A stretch of DNA of 39,174 nucleotides from CAZUFB01 sp964619775 (GCA_964619775.1 CAZUFB010000012.1:1-39174); one strand, 5' to 3'; positions 24,167 through 33,372 are shown, counted from the first letter of the stretch. The notes: generated by a model from the sequence alone, not told the origin. Program-made: numbers and translations.

Positions 24167-25573
24167 ATGCCCGGCAGGGGAGGCATGGGGGGCATGGGCG
24201 GGGGCATGGGAGGCATGTCCGGCGGGGGCGTTCCCGGCATGGGCGGGCCGGGCGGGGTGCGCCGCGACGATCCGGCGGGCGGCGCCGACCTGCGCGGGGA
24301 CGCCCGCGACCACAGCCTGTTCGCACCGGACAAGCCGGCCGACCGCGGCCCGGAGTACGGCTACGACCGGTTTAGGCTCCACAAGGGCGAGGAGCTCTCG
24401 ATTTACGCGCAGGAGGCCGACAAGCACTACGGCATGGACCGGCGTACCAAGGCATGCCTGCTCATGGCGGCGCTGCTCGTCGTTGCGTTTGCCGTGACGC
24501 TCGTGCTGCCCGACGTGCTCTTCAACGGCCGGCACACCACCTATTCGCTCGCGCGCTGGGTGGACGACCTGTCCGACAACGTCTCCGGGCTCGTCGGCGT
24601 CATCTCGGGGAAGGCGTACACCGACGGCATGCTGTTCAAGCTGTGCCAGTTCGCCCTGGCGGCTCTTGCGGGCGCAGGGCTGGCGGCGACCGGCGCGATG
24701 TACCAGGGCGCTCTCAAAAACGCGATGGCCTCGCCCTCGACCCTCGGTGTGATGTCGGGCGCACAGCTGGGGTCGGTCCTCTATGTCCTGCTCGGCGGCA
24801 GCACGGTGGCCTTCGGCGGCATAATTCAGATGAGCGACCTGACGTCGCGCTACGCGAGCATGAGCGTCGTGGAGTACATTTTGGCGACCGAGGGAAGGGC
24901 GCTGTGCTCGCTGGCCGGGTCGGTCGTGGTGGTGGCGCTCGTTTTGCTCATAGCGCACATCGCGGGGCATGGCAAGGTCTCCAAATCGGCCCTCATCATC
25001 GCAGGGTCGGTCTTCTCGACGGCCATCTCGTCGGTCATGCAGCTCATTCGGTACTACCTGAGCGTCGAGGGCACCCAGTCTCAGGTCGAGGCGGTGTCGA
25101 GCATCGCCACGGGCACGCTCGGCTCCACCTCGCAGCCCCTCGACGTGGCGCTGGTGGGCGTGCCGGTCGCCGTGTGCCTGTTTGTGCTCATGTGCCTGCG
25201 CAGCCGCATGAACCTGCTGAGCTTCACCGACGAGGAGGCCCGCTCGATGGGCCTGTCACCGCAGGCCAGCCGCAACCTCGCCATCTTGGTGTGCACGGTC
25301 ATGACTGCGGTCATCACGGCGTTTTGCGGCGGCATCGGCATGCTCGGCTTTCTGGTTCCGCTCGTGGTGCGCAAGGCGGTGGGCGCGGACTTCAAATACC
25401 TCGTCCCGGCGTCGGCGCTCATGGGGGCGGTGTTCGCGGTGGTGGCCAACGCGGTCACCAACACGCTGCTCGACGGTCTGGGCATGGGCTCGGTCACGGG
25501 CATGGTGGGTGCGGTGGTCTTTCTGGTGACCGTGATCAGGCAGAGGAGGCGGGGCAATGTCGACTGGATCTGA
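24167..25573 (+). CDS. FecCD-family ABC permease with Gly/Met-rich N-terminus
   Basis: This 468-residue permease starts directly after the lipoprotein stop (TAG-ATG). Residues 1-30 are a Gly/Met repeat (MPGRGGMGGMGGGMGGMSGG). About 70 charged residues follow before the first span near 97 (CLLMAALLVVAFAVTLVLP). FecCD features are visible: LAATGAMYQGALKNAMASP with SPSTLGVMSGAQLG, and the loop SFTDEEARSMGLSPQASRN followed by GGIGMLGFLVPLVVRK. Family members form the translocation pore for iron-siderophore, heme or cobalamin import. The usual length is about 330-350, so the extra about 110 N-terminal residues are unusual. No FecE-type ATPase is encoded in this window. Confidence 0.88.
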   Translation: MPGRGGMGGMGGGMGGMSGGGVPGMGGPGGVRRDDPAGGADLRGDARDHSLFAPDKPADRGPEYGYDRFRLHKGEELSIYAQEADKHYGMDRRTKACLLMAALLVVAFAVTLVLPDVLFNGRHTTYSLARWVDDLSDNVSGLVGVISGKAYTDGMLFKLCQFALAALAGAGLAATGAMYQGALKNAMASPSTLGVMSGAQLGSVLYVLLGGSTVAFGGIIQMSDLTSRYASMSVVEYILATEGRALCSLAGSVVVVALVLLIAHIAGHGKVSKSALIIAGSVFSTAISSVMQLIRYYLSVEGTQSQVEAVSSIATGTLGSTSQPLDVALVGVPVAVCLFVLMCLRSRMNLLSFTDEEARSMGLSPQASRNLAILVCTVMTAVITAFCGGIGMLGFLVPLVVRKAVGADFKYLVPASALMGAVFAVVANAVTNTLLDGLGMGSVTGMVGAVVFLVTVIRQRRRGNVDWI

Positions 25574-26894
25574 GCCTCGGGACGCCCGGCGCCCGGCGGA
25601 CGCCGCGCGCGAGGCGGCGGCCAAGCCCCCCAAGAAGCCCAAGGCGCCCAAGGCCCGCAAGACCGACGCGGCCGGCGCACCCGTGCCCGAGCGGGAGTCG
25701 TCGTGGCGGCGGGGCATGCGCCGCATGGAGGAGGGCGGCGCGTTCGACGTCAACGACGGCGTCGGGCTGGAGGGTTTCGCGCGGGCGGAGCGCCTCATGG
25801 CCGACGACCGGCGGCGCATGCGCCGCAAGGTGCTCATATGCGCCGCGGTGCTCGCCGTGCTGCTCGCCTGCAGCCTGTGCCTCACGGTGAGCGTCCAGCG
25901 CGTGATGCCGCCGGGCGAGGTGCTCGGCTGCGTGGCGCTGTGGTTTCAGGTGCAGTGGACGCGGTTCTTCACGACCGACGTGCCGCTCAGCACGCTGCAG
26001 ATCATGGAGCTCCAGCCGCGCTACTTCGAGGTGACGTCGCGCTTCTCGATATCGGTGCTCACGGCGCTGTGCGGCGCGATGCTGGCGCTCGCCGGCGCGC
26101 TCTACCAGTACGTCTTCAAAAACCCCATCGCCGCGCCCACGATGCTGGGCGTGCAAAGCGGCGTCAACGTGGGGATCGTGATCCTCGTGCTGACGCTGGG
26201 AACCGGCGCGCTCTACGCCACGGGCGCGCGCTACCTGCTGTGCTACGGGTGCGCGGCGGCGATCTTGCTCGTCGTGCTGCTCTCGGGGCGGCTCATCGGC
26301 GGGCGCGGCACGTTCAACGTGGTGAACATGCTCATCGTGGGGTCGATCGTCTCGCAGATCGCGGGCACGGTGATCACCTACATCACGAACCTCTACATGA
26401 GCACCCAGCTCTACGAGGTTTACTTCGAGGTACAGGAGCAGCTTAACGTCGACGCGAGCGTGACGTCGTGGATCGCCCTGTTCGTCGCCTTCGCGGTGAG
26501 CTTTGCGCCCATAGCGGCGGCGCGCTTTGGCATGAATGCGCTCAGCATGGCCGACGACGACGCCCGCATGCTCGGCGTGAACGTGTCGGCCCTGCGCATC
26601 GCGGCCCTGCTGAGCGGGTCGATTATGGTCACGGCGGCGACCGTCTACTGCGGCACGGTCTCGATGGTGTCGCTGCTCGTGCCGCACATCGCGCGCGCGC
26701 TGTTCGGCGCCGAGTTTCGCAAGCAGCTTGTGGGCAACATGCTGCTCGGCGCCATCCTGCTGCTTTTGTGTCGCGACATCGTGGCGATCGTCCCGTTCCT
26801 CGACACGGGCATCCCCATCGGCACGGCGGTCACATGGGTCACGATGCCGTTCTTCGTGTGGATGCTCGCCGTGCAGCAGAGAAGTTGGGAATGA
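25557..26894 (+). CDS. Second FecCD-family ABC permease with basic N-terminal tail
   Basis: The 445-residue permease overlaps the first by 17 bases and so is coupled. The first about 95 residues are a basic Lys/Pro/Ala-rich soluble tail (AAKPPKKPKAPKARK). The first span is at about 97-117 (VLICAAVLAVLLACSLCLTV). The permease core has LAGALYQYVFKNPIAAPTM, SMADDDARMLGVNVSALR and VSMVSLLVPHIARALFG. It would form a heterodimeric pore with the preceding permease. The downstream moxR start overlaps its stop by four bases (ATGA). Confidence 0.88.
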   Translation: MSTGSEPRDARRPADAAREAAAKPPKKPKAPKARKTDAAGAPVPERESSWRRGMRRMEEGGAFDVNDGVGLEGFARAERLMADDRRRMRRKVLICAAVLAVLLACSLCLTVSVQRVMPPGEVLGCVALWFQVQWTRFFTTDVPLSTLQIMELQPRYFEVTSRFSISVLTALCGAMLALAGALYQYVFKNPIAAPTMLGVQSGVNVGIVILVLTLGTGALYATGARYLLCYGCAAAILLVVLLSGRLIGGRGTFNVVNMLIVGSIVSQIAGTVITYITNLYMSTQLYEVYFEVQEQLNVDASVTSWIALFVAFAVSFAPIAAARFGMNALSMADDDARMLGVNVSALRIAALLSGSIMVTAATVYCGTVSMVSLLVPHIARALFGAEFRKQLVGNMLLGAILLLLCRDIVAIVPFLDTGIPIGTAVTWVTMPFFVWMLAVQQRSWE

Positions 26895-27997
26895 CGGGGC
26901 GGGCCGGGTCGGACGGTCAAAACGAGCGGGCCGCAGGGCCCGGGAAGGGATGGGATGGCGTGGAAGGACGACGGGAGGGCGCCGCAGGGCGCTGGAACGC
27001 GGATTACGAAGAGGCCCGCACCCTCATGCACCGCATCGTGGACAACGTCGAAACGGTGGTCTACGGCAAGCGCCGGGTGGTCGAGCTCGTGCTGCTGGCC
27101 GTGGTGGCGCGCGGGCACGTGCTCATCGAGGACGTGCCGGGGACGGGCAAGACGAGCCTGGTGGGGGCGCTGGCCAAGTCGATCTCGTGCGACTTCCACC
27201 GCATCCAGTTCACGCCCGACGTCATGCCCTCGGACGTGACCGGCTTTTCGGTCTTCAACCAGAAGACGCGCGAGTTCGAGTTCCGCCCGGGCGGCGTCAT
27301 GGCCAACATCGTGCTCGCCGACGAGATCAACCGCGCCTCGGCCAAGACCCAGTCGGCCCTGCTCGAGGCCATGGAGGAGCGCCAGGTCACCGTCGACTCG
27401 ACGACCTACCGGCTCGAGGAGCCGTTCATGGTCCTCGCGACCGAGAACCCCATCGAAAGCTTCGGCACCTACCCGTTGCCCGAGGCGCAGGTCGACCGCT
27501 TCCTCGTGAAGACCGACGTGGGCTATCCGGCGTTCGACCAGGAGGAGCGCATCATCTCCGAGGGCCGGGCCGCCAAGCGCGTCATCGGCCCGGTGGCGGA
27601 AAAGGAGCAGGTCGTGCGTGCCTGCGATGCGGCCGAGACGGTCTTTATCGGCCCGGCGGTGCGCCGCTACATCGTGCAGGTCGTCGCGGCCACGCGCTCC
27701 CATGCCGACATCCAGACGGGCGCAAGCCCCCGCGCCACCATAGCCTTGGCCGACCTGTCGCGCGCTTATGCCCTCTACCAGGGACGCGGCTACGTAATCC
27801 CTGACGACGTGAAGTATCTGGCGCACTACGTGCTGTGCCACCGCATCGTGCTCACCTACAACGCCACCGTCGAGGGGCGCACGCCGCGCAACGTGGTCGA
27901 CGCGGTGCTCTCGGCCATCGCGGTGCCGGCTTGGGACGAGGTCGCCGCCGAGGTGCGCGACGCGGAGACGGGCGACGGCCCGGTTCGGAAGGCATAG
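26891..27997 (+). CDS. MoxR-family AAA+ ATPase
   Basis: The ATG at 26891 overlaps the permease stop and gives 368 residues, with a roughly 40-residue N-terminal extension. Walker A is DVPGTGKTS (residues 81-89) and Walker B is IVLADEINRA (140-149). The MoxR-type signatures FEFRPGG, ATENPIESFGTYPLPEAQVDRF and TGASPRAT follow. MoxR proteins are cytoplasmic chaperone-like AAA+ ATPases that usually act with DUF58/von Willebrand partners, as here. It takes the position where an ABC ATPase would be expected, but MoxR folds are not ABC transporter ATPases. Whether it works with the permeases is unknown. Confidence 0.92.
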   Translation: MTGRAGSDGQNERAAGPGKGWDGVEGRREGAAGRWNADYEEARTLMHRIVDNVETVVYGKRRVVELVLLAVVARGHVLIEDVPGTGKTSLVGALAKSISCDFHRIQFTPDVMPSDVTGFSVFNQKTREFEFRPGGVMANIVLADEINRASAKTQSALLEAMEERQVTVDSTTYRLEEPFMVLATENPIESFGTYPLPEAQVDRFLVKTDVGYPAFDQEERIISEGRAAKRVIGPVAEKEQVVRACDAAETVFIGPAVRRYIVQVVAATRSHADIQTGASPRATIALADLSRAYALYQGRGYVIPDDVKYLAHYVLCHRIVLTYNATVEGRTPRNVVDAVLSAIAVPAWDEVAAEVRDAETGDGPVRKA

Positions 27998-29338
27998 ATG
28001 TCCCGTATGCCGTTCAAGCGCCCGCACCTGCGCGGGAAGGCCGCCGGGGACGCCCCGCTGCGCGGCGAAGCCCTCACTGCCGAGCGCGCCCGTCGTGCCC
28101 GTCGTGCCCGCAGGCGTTCCGTGCGGCGGTGCGTCGGGCGGGTGGTCGCGCTCGTCGTGGTGCTCGCGTGCCTGGCCGTGTGGGCGGTCTACATCAACAA
28201 CCTGGTGGGTTATCTGCCGGCCGTGGCGTGCGCGGCGCTCGCCCTGGTGTCGGGCGCCTACTTGCTTGCGGCCCGGTTCAGCCTGGCGGTGGAAAGCCCC
28301 GGGGAGGCGGCGTCGTGCCTGCGCGGGCGGAGCGTGCCGCTCGGGGTGCGCCTCGTCAACCGCGGACCGTTGCCGCTGCTCGGCGTTGAGGTCGCCTTCT
28401 TCACGACCGACCTGTTCGGCACCGAGGACGTGCTGTCGGTGCAGCGGGTCGCGCTTGCGCCGTTCGAGACGCACGACTTCGACTTCGACGTGCGCTTCGA
28501 CCACATCGGCACCTACGAGGCCGGCTTGGCATACGTCGACGTGCGCGACCTGCTCGGGGTGTTCACGGCCCGGGCGTCGGGCGGCGCTCGCTGCAGGGTC
28601 GAGGTCCAGCCGCGCATCTTCGACGTGTCCGACCTGCACCTGGAGCACGATAACTTCAAAGAGCGGCCCGACGCGCGGCGCCCGTTTTCGACCGACGGCA
28701 CCGACTACACCGGCGTGCGCGGCTATGAGCTCGGCGACCCCATGAAGCGCATCCACTGGAAGCTCGCGGCGCACACCGAGGAGTACCGCACGAAGATCTT
28801 CGAGACGCTCGGCGAGCCGGGCGTCGACGTGGTGCTCGACTTCAACAGCCCCGCCTATGACTCCGAGGGACTCATGAGCGTGTTCGACTCGGTGGTCGAA
28901 AGCGCGCTGTCGGTGGGCGCCCAGGCCGTGGCGTGCGGCATGGACTGCGAGCTGGTCTACCGCGACCGGCACGGCATCGACCTGCGCGTGGGCGTGAACT
29001 CGGGCATGACGAGGGGCGGCTTTTTGGCGTCGCTGCCCCTCGTGGCGGCGGGCGGGGACGGTCGCGAGCTGGCCGATTTGCTGCACCGCGAGTGTCTGTC
29101 GCCCGAGGCGCAGCGCAACATCGTGGTGTGCACCGCAAGCGTGGACGACGTGCTCGTGCGCGAGCTCGTGAACGTCAAGAAGGCCCGCCGCAACCCCATG
29201 CTCATCGCCGTGGTGCCGCCCGCGCTCGGCACCTCCGAGCGCTCGGCGCTGCTCGCCCGGCCGCTCTCCGCGCTCGACGCGGCGGGCATCCGCCACATGA
29301 CGGTGTGCGCGGCCGACGACCTGGAAGGAGGGCGGTGA
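27998..29338 (+). CDS. DUF58 membrane protein
   Basis: The start abuts the moxR stop. The 446 residues have a very basic N-terminus (RARRARRRSVRR) and two hydrophobic segments at about 48-68 and 71-91. A beta-rich part follows, then the DUF58 signature at about 235-257 (TDYTGVRGYELGDPMKRIHW). The C-terminal part has a von Willebrand-like alpha/beta pattern (VDVVLDFNSPAYDSEG). DUF58 proteins regularly follow MoxR genes, where the pair is thought to act in complex assembly or envelope function. It is coupled to the next gene, whose ribosome site lies in the last codons. Confidence 0.9.
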   Translation: MSRMPFKRPHLRGKAAGDAPLRGEALTAERARRARRARRRSVRRCVGRVVALVVVLACLAVWAVYINNLVGYLPAVACAALALVSGAYLLAARFSLAVESPGEAASCLRGRSVPLGVRLVNRGPLPLLGVEVAFFTTDLFGTEDVLSVQRVALAPFETHDFDFDVRFDHIGTYEAGLAYVDVRDLLGVFTARASGGARCRVEVQPRIFDVSDLHLEHDNFKERPDARRPFSTDGTDYTGVRGYELGDPMKRIHWKLAAHTEEYRTKIFETLGEPGVDVVLDFNSPAYDSEGLMSVFDSVVESALSVGAQAVACGMDCELVYRDRHGIDLRVGVNSGMTRGGFLASLPLVAAGGDGRELADLLHRECLSPEAQRNIVVCTASVDDVLVRELVNVKKARRNPMLIAVVPPALGTSERSALLARPLSALDAAGIRHMTVCAADDLEGGR

Positions 29339-29340
29339 CG

Positions 29341-30690
29341 GTGCGGATCAGGGAGTACCTGGTCGCGGCCCTGCCCGAGTTCGCGCTGCTGCTCGCGGCG
29401 TGCTCGGCCCTGTCGTTCACGGTCGCAAACGGCTTCGAGGCGTCCGCCGGCCTTGCGGGCGGCCTGGCGCTCGTCGTGGCCGTCGACGCCGTCGTGCTGG
29501 CCGCGCTCTACGCGGTCGCGTTCAACCGCCGGACGCTGGCCGCGGGCACCCCGCTCTTCGTTGTCGCGTGCGCCGCGGCGGTGGGCGGCATGGTTGCGGT
29601 GGGCGGTACCGACGCGTTTGCCGACGAACCCGGCAACGCGGGCCTTGTGGCGCTCGTGGCCGCCCTGGTGGCGGTGATCGGCTTTGCGGCTTCGCGCGTG
29701 CGCGCCGGCTGCGCGCTGCTCGCGGTGGCGGGCTGCGCGGCGTGCGCGGTGACCGAGCTGCTCTTCGGCGAGTTCCATGCGGTCGCGTGCGTGGTTTTCG
29801 TCGGCGCGTGCGCCGCGCTGTTCATGTACCGCACGTACTCCCTGGGCCTGCGGGGCACGCACACGCGGCACGCCTCGTTCGGGGCGGCCGCGCTCACCTG
29901 TTCGCTGGCCGCCCTGATGGCGGTCGGCGCCGCATGCGGGGTGTTCTTTGCAATCGTGGAGCCGCTGCAGCCCCCCACGCGCGACCTCGTGCTCGTCACC
30001 GAGTACCTCGCGCTCGAGGAGCTGCCGCGCCGGGGCGTGAGCCAGGAGCTTGCCGTGACCGACCCCGACCTCTCGAGCGTGGTCGTGGGCGACCGCATCG
30101 ACTACCTCGAACCCGACGAGTCGCAGGACGACGAAGAAAAGGCCGACGAGGAGGAGGGTTCCGAAGAAGAGGAGCAGGCGTCGCTTCAGGTTTTCGCCTC
30201 GGCGATAGGCTACAACCTCGACAGCATCCAGCAGCTGTTCGCGGCCGTCACGCACGAGAGCGTGTGGTGGGGCTGGGTGCTCGTCGCGCTTGTGGTGTGC
30301 GCGGTCGTCGCCTCTCCGTTTTGCGTCAAGCTGCTGCTGCGCCGGAGGTTCTACCGAAAGGCCCTCGCCCTGCCGCCGCGCGCCTATGTGGGACGCGTCT
30401 ACGGGCGCGTCGTGCGCGACCTCGGGCGCATGGGGCTGCCGCATGCCGCATCGGCGACCCCTTACGAGTACGCCGTGCTGCGCTCCCCCGAGCTCGAGAG
30501 CTTTACGGCCAACGACGCGCGGGCGAACTTCGCGCTCCTCACGCACGTGTACGTCAAGGCCTCCTACGGGCGCGAGCCGCTCACGGAGGGCGAGCTTGTC
30601 GCGGTCGACGCGTTTTGGCGCGCATTCTTTGCAAACTGCCGCGCCCGTCTTGGGCGCGGCAGGTATCTGAGGCTGTTCTTCAGGCTGTAG
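29341..30690 (+). CDS. Membrane protein with DUF4129-like C-terminus
   Basis: GTG at 29341 is 9 bases after AAGGAGG; a GTG at 29335, overlapping the upstream stop, is an alternative with poor spacing. The 449 residues start with several membrane spans (for example FALLLAACSALSFTV and GGLALVVAVDAVVLAAL), then an acidic loop at about 250-280 (DESQDDEEKADEEEGSEEEE), a further span (WGWVLVALVVCAVVASPF), and a cytoplasmic DUF4129-like tail (PYEYAVLRSPELESFTANDA, VKASYGREPLTEGEL). In many MoxR-DUF58 operons this position holds a transglutaminase-core protein (TgpA type). Here no transglutaminase catalytic segment is seen. This is the third member of the MoxR module. Confidence 0.75.
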   Translation: MRIREYLVAALPEFALLLAACSALSFTVANGFEASAGLAGGLALVVAVDAVVLAALYAVAFNRRTLAAGTPLFVVACAAAVGGMVAVGGTDAFADEPGNAGLVALVAALVAVIGFAASRVRAGCALLAVAGCAACAVTELLFGEFHAVACVVFVGACAALFMYRTYSLGLRGTHTRHASFGAAALTCSLAALMAVGAACGVFFAIVEPLQPPTRDLVLVTEYLALEELPRRGVSQELAVTDPDLSSVVVGDRIDYLEPDESQDDEEKADEEEGSEEEEQASLQVFASAIGYNLDSIQQLFAAVTHESVWWGWVLVALVVCAVVASPFCVKLLLRRRFYRKALALPPRAYVGRVYGRVVRDLGRMGLPHAASATPYEYAVLRSPELESFTANDARANFALLTHVYVKASYGREPLTEGELVAVDAFWRAFFANCRARLGRGRYLRLFFRL

Positions 30691-30710
30691 GCGATGCGGA
30701 CGACGGGTTG

Positions 30711-30718
30711 AAAGGAGG
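30711..30718 (+). promoter_or_regulatory. Consensus ribosome binding site of the LRR/CWB2 gene
   Basis: AAAGGAGG lies 5 bases before the ATG at 30724. It is the strongest Shine-Dalgarno sequence in the cluster, suggesting high translation of the surface protein. Confidence 0.75.
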
Positions 30719-30723
30719 CCGGT

Positions 30724-33372
30724 ATGGCGAAAACGGTTCAAAACGGGGCGGCCGTGCTGCTCGCGTTGGTCCTCGCGGCCCTGCTTGCCGCGATGGCGCT
30801 CGCCGGGGCGCCGGCAAGCGCGCATGCGTCCGAGGACGCGGACGCCGCCGCGGAGGTGTCGGACGACGGGGAGGCGCAGGAGGCCTCCTTCCAAGTTGAC
30901 GTGGACGGGGTCGATGTGTGGTTCACGCCGACCGGCGACGGTACGGTCGCCGTGGGGCGCGGCAACGCGCAGGGCGGGACCGACTTCGCGGTCGACGCCT
31001 CTTATGCAGGGGAGCTCGTCCTGCCCGAGGCCGTGGAGTACGAGGGGACCGTGTACACGGTGACGTCGATCGAGGCATTCGCCTTTGGCAGCGGCTCAAC
31101 CGACGCATGCTCAATCACCGCAGTCTCCATCCCTGCGACGGTGGTCGAGATAGGCCAGGCCGCCTTCATGGGCTGCACCGATTTGGCCCGGCTCGACCTG
31201 CCCGAAGACGGGGTACTCGCCACCATCGGAACGAGCGCCTTCCAGCGCTGCTTCGCGCTCGAGGAGGTCACGTTCCCCGCGAGCGTCGTGACGGTGGGCG
31301 ACTACGCGTTCTCCTACTGCACCTCGTTGCGCTCGGCGACGTTTGCCGAGGGGTCGCTCATCGAGACGCTCGGCAGCGGGGCGTTTCGCTGCAACGCCAG
31401 CATGCCCGGGGCGCTCGAGACCTTCGAGTACCCCGCCGTCGACACCATTGCGAGCTACGTGCTCAGCTTCCAGGTCAACCTCACGAGCATCACGTTTCTC
31501 GGCGAATCGTACGCCTATTTCGGCACCGAGGCGCTGCGCGGCTGCTCGTCGCTCACCTACCTCGAGATTCCCGTGCTGACCGGGGCCGAGAGCATTCTCG
31601 ACCAGCCCGCGCGCCTGCAGCTCATGTGCATCGGCGAGTGCACGTCGCTCGAGACGGTCGTCTTCAAGGGCGACGCCGACCAGTACATCATCTGGGCGGT
31701 CTCCGACGAGCAGCATCCCTTCTATCTTGACGCCGCCATCTCCACCGTCGTGTGGTACGGCACGCCCTGGGGTGGCACCAGCCAGAACCAGGGTGGGGGG
31801 GATTCGCTGGCGGCCGGGGAGACGATCGACCCCGCCGCGCTGTTCCCCTATTCCGAAGAAACGGTCAACGTCTACTTCAAGGTTGATTTCTATGCCTCGT
31901 ACGATGACGCCTCGGAGGGTGAGGAGCCCCTTGTCTCGGCGTTTTTGCGCAGCGACGTGACGCCGCGCCAGCTCAACGAGGGAACGGTCGAGGACGACCA
32001 GGTGCTCGGCATGGACGCGTCCGACCTGCCGCAGGCGGAGGTCGCCTGGGCGGTCGAGGGCCATGCGGCCGACGAGAACCTGCAGCAGGGGTGCATCGCC
32101 TACGACGCGGACGAGGACGACATCGCGAGCTGCGCGGTGGTGCTCGACGAGTCGTCGTTCTTGGAAGGGCTCGAGGAGGTGGACCCGACATACACGGTGA
32201 CCGCGTCCGACGGCACGGAACTTGTCGAAGGGGTCGACTACGAGACCTTCTTTGCCCAGCTCGTCGACGGCGAGCTCGTCGAGGTCGACTATGACGCAAT
32301 CCAGGAGGCCGGCGTCTACCGCCTCGTGTTCACGGGCATCGGGGACTACGACGGCACCTGCGTGGCGACGTTTTCGGTGGTGGAGGTCTCGCTCGACGGC
32401 AGCCTGCTGGGGACGGCTTCCGACGAGGTGGCCGCCGCGATGTCCGCCGAGCTGTACCCCGACGGCTGCTCGACCGCCATCTTGGTGAACGGCGACGATG
32501 CGCGCTACGTGGCGGTGGCCCTCGGGCTCGCCCGCGTGCTCGACGTGCCGATTCTGCTCACGGGGACGGACGTGCTCGGCGATGCGACGGCGTCCGAGCT
32601 GCGGCGCCTCGAGGCCACGTCGGTCATCGTCGTGGGCGACCAGGACACGATTGCCGAGACCGTGCGCGAGGAGCTGGCGGCGCTGCGCACCTCCCCGTCT
32701 GTCTCGCGCATCTCGGTCGCAAGCCCCCAGGAGGCGGCCGTGCAGCTCTACCGGCAGTTCGCCGCCGACGGGGTGGGTGCGGACGGAACGGCCTACGTGG
32801 TCGCCTCCGACGACGGGGTGCTTGCCGAGGCCGTGGCGGCCGCGGCGTACTCCGAGGCGGCCCCGGTGTTCTTTGCAGACGAGGACGGGACGCTCGACGG
32901 GGCGACCCGCAGCGTCCTCAAGACCTCCGGTTTCTCCCAAATCGTGGTGGCGGCGGCCGACGACGAGGCGACCGCGTGGGTGGTCGAACAGATCGGCAAC
33001 CTTTCCATGGAGGTTGAGACGGTCGTGGGCGACCTCGACGACCTGGTGTACGAGGTGTACGTGCAGGCGGTGGAAGACGGCACGGCGGCGGGCGTATGCA
33101 TCGTGCCCGCCGACTCCGACCCCACCCTGCTCGTGCTCGCGGGCTACTACGCCGGTGCCTCCGAGATCGTGCCGGCCCTGGTGGGGGATATATCTGACGA
33201 AGCCGACGCCGTGCTCGCGTTTTTGGAGGAGCATGCGACCTCCGTCGACACCGTGCGCTTCGCGTTCTCCGACGGGTCGTTCCCGCTTGACGACGTCAAC
33301 CGAATCGTTGGCGTCTGGGGCGCCTCGTTCGACGAAAGCGGCATCTTTACCAGCGGTTCCGAGGAAAACTAG
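30724..33372 (+). CDS. Surface protein with BspA-type leucine-rich repeats and CWB2 cell-wall-binding repeats
   Basis: The 882-residue protein has a signal peptide (AVLLALVLAALLAAMALAGA, cut near ASAHA). Residues about 100-330 hold BspA-like LRR_5 units (AVSIPATVVEIGQAAFMGCT, EEVTFPASVVTVGDYAFSYC). A middle beta-rich segment follows (VDFYASYDDASEG). Residues about 570-880 contain three CWB2-like repeats: STAILVNGDDARYVAVALGL with PILLTGTDVL and ATSVIVVGDQ, then AYVVASDDGVLAEAV, then GVCIVPADSDPTLLVLAGYY. CWB2 repeats bind the Gram-positive wall non-covalently; BspA repeats often mediate adhesion. It is 33 bases after the DUF4129-like gene and is probably the last gene of the cluster. The cargo or partner is unknown. 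Confidence 0.88.
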   Translation: MAKTVQNGAAVLLALVLAALLAAMALAGAPASAHASEDADAAAEVSDDGEAQEASFQVDVDGVDVWFTPTGDGTVAVGRGNAQGGTDFAVDASYAGELVLPEAVEYEGTVYTVTSIEAFAFGSGSTDACSITAVSIPATVVEIGQAAFMGCTDLARLDLPEDGVLATIGTSAFQRCFALEEVTFPASVVTVGDYAFSYCTSLRSATFAEGSLIETLGSGAFRCNASMPGALETFEYPAVDTIASYVLSFQVNLTSITFLGESYAYFGTEALRGCSSLTYLEIPVLTGAESILDQPARLQLMCIGECTSLETVVFKGDADQYIIWAVSDEQHPFYLDAAISTVVWYGTPWGGTSQNQGGGDSLAAGETIDPAALFPYSEETVNVYFKVDFYASYDDASEGEEPLVSAFLRSDVTPRQLNEGTVEDDQVLGMDASDLPQAEVAWAVEGHAADENLQQGCIAYDADEDDIASCAVVLDESSFLEGLEEVDPTYTVTASDGTELVEGVDYETFFAQLVDGELVEVDYDAIQEAGVYRLVFTGIGDYDGTCVATFSVVEVSLDGSLLGTASDEVAAAMSAELYPDGCSTAILVNGDDARYVAVALGLARVLDVPILLTGTDVLGDATASELRRLEATSVIVVGDQDTIAETVREELAALRTSPSVSRISVASPQEAAVQLYRQFAADGVGADGTAYVVASDDGVLAEAVAAAAYSEAAPVFFADEDGTLDGATRSVLKTSGFSQIVVAAADDEATAWVVEQIGNLSMEVETVVGDLDDLVYEVYVQAVEDGTAAGVCIVPADSDPTLLVLAGYYAGASEIVPALVGDISDEADAVLAFLEEHATSVDTVRFAFSDGSFPLDDVNRIVGVWGASFDESGIFTSGSEEN

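Noticed and set aside
26891..27997. MoxR as the missing ABC ATPase of the FecCD permeases
   Set aside because: There is no ABC signature (LSGGQ) or Q-loop; Walker motifs and sensors are those of MoxR AAA+ proteins.
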